Below are positions 5,617-6,692 of a DNA stretch of 6,692 bases, piece by piece. The notes beneath the pieces are model-generated. The model searched no databases. It saw only the letters and a list, made by a program, of their open reading frames with translations, and had not been told where the DNA came from. Both the position numbers and the translations under genes were made by a program. The DNA comes from Tagaea sp. (lineage in GTDB: Bacteria > Pseudomonadota > Alphaproteobacteria > CACIAM-22H2), in the NCBI GenBank assembly GCA_023653245.1, contig JAMNXK010000118.1:1-6692 (forward strand), read 5' to 3'. How positions within the stretch are numbered: position 1 is the stretch's first letter; every line of letters begins with the position of its first letter.

Positions 5617-6558
5617 ATGAAAGGATCGTTTCCGGCGCTCGTCGCTTTCCTTTTCGCCTGCGTCTTCTGTATCGGCCCGGCGCGCGCGGATCTGCCGGGA
5701 GAGCGCGTCCCTTGGCAGACCCTCGGTGCGCTGACCCCGGCGGATCGCGCTTTGGCGCGCGCTTGGGCGAACGAGTCCTTTCCGGCGCCCGAGCCGGGCG
5801 GTGTGGATTGGCGCGCCCGCGCCCGCGCGGCGGTGGTGAAGCTGCCCGAGGGTGGGGATTTGCTGTTCGTGCGTCTGCCGATGTTGGGCAATTGCGGCAC
5901 CATGGATCCGCGGATCTACGGGCCACGCGCCGCGCGCGGCGGGCGCCCGACGCTGATCGACGGCCTATGCGTTTCGGGCTTCAATCTCGCCTGGCGCGAA
6001 GGCCAGCGACTGCCCGATTTGATCGAGGGCCGCTCCGATCTGATCGCCGTGATCCATCGCGCCGATGGGGACGGTTGGGGCGCGACCGAGACGGTCGAGA
6101 ACATCGTCCGTCGGCGCGACCCGAACGAACTCGGTTCCGAACGCGGCCCCTTCGGCCATCTCGTGCGCCATGTCGGGACCTACGACGCGCCGGCCGTGCT
6201 GGCCGATCCGACCGTGGGGCCGATCATAAGGGCGTCGTTGGGGCCGCACTTCGTCACGCTGTTGACCAATCTCGCCGTCCGCGTGCCGATCGAGTTCGTC
6301 GACGGCTGCGTGGTGGTCGCGGGCCTGGCGGCGCATTCGGGTGGCGCGCAAGAGGCGTTGCTGGCGGTCTGCGCGCGCGGCTCGGTCCATGCCGCCTTGC
6401 TGACCGACGAAGGCAAGACGTGGCGACTGTTCTCGCGTGCGACGGATTGGCGCGAGGTGCCGAGGCCGGTGCGCGAGTTCTTCGATCGGCGAAGGGCGGA
6501 GATGGCGCCGCCCGAGGGCTTGCGCTGGTCGCGCGCGGCCGAATGGCTGGGGGACTAG
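5617..6558 (+). CDS. Secreted protein of unknown function with four cysteines
   Basis: The 313 residues start with a Sec signal peptide (MKG, hydrophobic core at residues 6-20, PARA|D near residue 24). The mature part has four cysteines, C93 (LGNCGT), C118 (GLCVSG), C231 (VDGCVV) and C252 (AVCARG), consistent with two disulfides, one per half. I see no catalytic motif that I can name. The C-terminal half ('..GC....[25 protein letters not shown]..') loosely recalls the fold pattern of periplasmic lysozyme inhibitors of the Ivy type, but it lacks Ivy's CKPHDC motif, so this is only a weak guess. The ATG lacks a Shine-Dalgarno (GGCGAC precedes it) and sits 6 nt past a TAGAAT -10, suggesting leaderless translation. 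The last five codons and the TAG stop lie inside the 3' end of the tRNA-Gln gene on the opposite strand. It is divergent from the multicopper oxidase; a shared function is possible but unsupported. Confidence 0.82.
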   Translation: MKGSFPALVAFLFACVFCIGPARADLPGERVPWQTLGALTPADRALARAWANESFPAPEPGGVDWRARARAAVVKLPEGGDLLFVRLPMLGNCGTMDPRIYGPRAARGGRPTLIDGLCVSGFNLAWREGQRLPDLIEGRSDLIAVIHRADGDGWGATETVENIVRRRDPNELGSERGPFGHLVRHVGTYDAPAVLADPTVGPIIRASLGPHFVTLLTNLAVRVPIEFVDGCVVVAGLAAHSGGAQEALLAVCARGSVHAALLTDEGKTWRLFSRATDWREVPRPVREFFDRRRAEMAPPEGLRWSRAAEWLGD

Positions 6559-6617
6559 GATTCGAACCTAGACAACCAGAGTCAGAGTCTGGGGTCCTAC
6601 CGTTAGACGATCCCCCA
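6544..6617 (-). tRNA. tRNA-Gln (anticodon CUG)
   Basis: The 74 nt fold into a full cloverleaf on the minus strand. The acceptor stem is TGGGGGA with TCCCCCA; the D arm is GTC/GAC with GG in its loop; the anticodon stem is CCAGA/TCTGG with loop CTCTGAC; the variable loop is 4 nt; the T arm is CTAGG/CCTAG with loop TTCGAAT. G73 and CCA are encoded. The anticodon CTG (6585-6583), with T before and A after, reads CAG glutamine codons. All stems pair without mismatch. The 3' end overlaps the last 15 bp of the convergent secreted-protein gene. Confidence 0.97.
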
Positions 6618-6660
6618 GCAATGGGATCGGCACGCCGGGCCCGTAAGCCAAGCGGCGGGT

Positions 6661-6689
6661 TCTATATCCCCGTTCGCCGGGATCGTCAA
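6661..6689 (-). promoter_or_regulatory. Sigma70-type promoter for tRNA-Gln
   Basis: On the minus strand TTGACG (6689-6684) and TATAGA (6666-6661) are separated by exactly 17 nt. A GC-rich discriminator (ACCCGCC) follows, as is common in promoters of stable RNA genes under stringent control. It would give a 5' leader of about 35-40 nt, removed by RNase P. Match and spacing are seen directly; activity is inferred. Confidence 0.7.
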
Positions 6690-6692
6690 ACC

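Noticed and set aside
6544..6617. tRNA as an integration site of a mobile element
   Set aside because: No integrase and no second copy of the tRNA 3' end is present in the window; only a few bases lie beyond the tRNA promoter.

Overview
The window is GC-rich DNA with strong G/C preference at third codon positions. Twin-arginine export, a globin-coupled chemotaxis receptor, a LysR regulator and a typical proteobacterial tRNA-Gln with encoded CCA point to an alphaproteobacterium, perhaps Rhodospirillales-like; the lineage is an inference from style. I see no insertion sequence, phage gene, CRISPR array or integrase.

Layout from left to right. (1) Positions 1-375, minus: the first 125 codons of an enolase-superfamily (mandelate racemase/muconate lactonizing type) protein, cut by the window edge, with a promoter placed so that its mRNA would be leaderless. 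(2) 475-876, minus: a small secreted protein of unknown function. (3) 993-1886, plus: a LysR-type regulator divergent from it; the 116 bp between them holds two 12-nt palindromes, candidate operators. (4) 1895-3199, minus: a soluble methyl-accepting chemotaxis protein with an N-terminal protoglobin-type haem sensor, convergent with the LysR gene and only 8 bp away. (5) 3262-3444, minus: a 60-residue orphan protein whose start codon lies in the loop of a perfect 12-bp inverted repeat. (6) 3524-5479, minus: a Tat-exported multicopper oxidase (laccase/CueO-like) with all copper ligands present. (7) 5617-6558, plus: a secreted four-cysteine protein of unknown function, divergent from the oxidase and apparently leaderless. 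(8) 6544-6617, minus: tRNA-Gln(CUG), whose 3' end overlaps the last codons of gene 7 on the opposite strand, with a good sigma70-type promoter upstream.

The oxidase, the small ORF and the haem-sensor receptor are read in the same direction with gaps of 79 and 62 bp, so they could form one transcription unit joining periplasmic oxidation that consumes O2 to cytoplasmic O2 sensing for motility. That link is inference from gene order. The structured gaps (12-bp and 8-bp inverted repeats) could equally separate the genes. The other genes look like ordinary chromosomal neighbours. The most unusual items are the start-codon hairpin at 3431-3472, the two -10 elements placed exactly 6 nt before start codons, the oxidase/haem-sensor neighbourhood, and the CDS/tRNA overlap.
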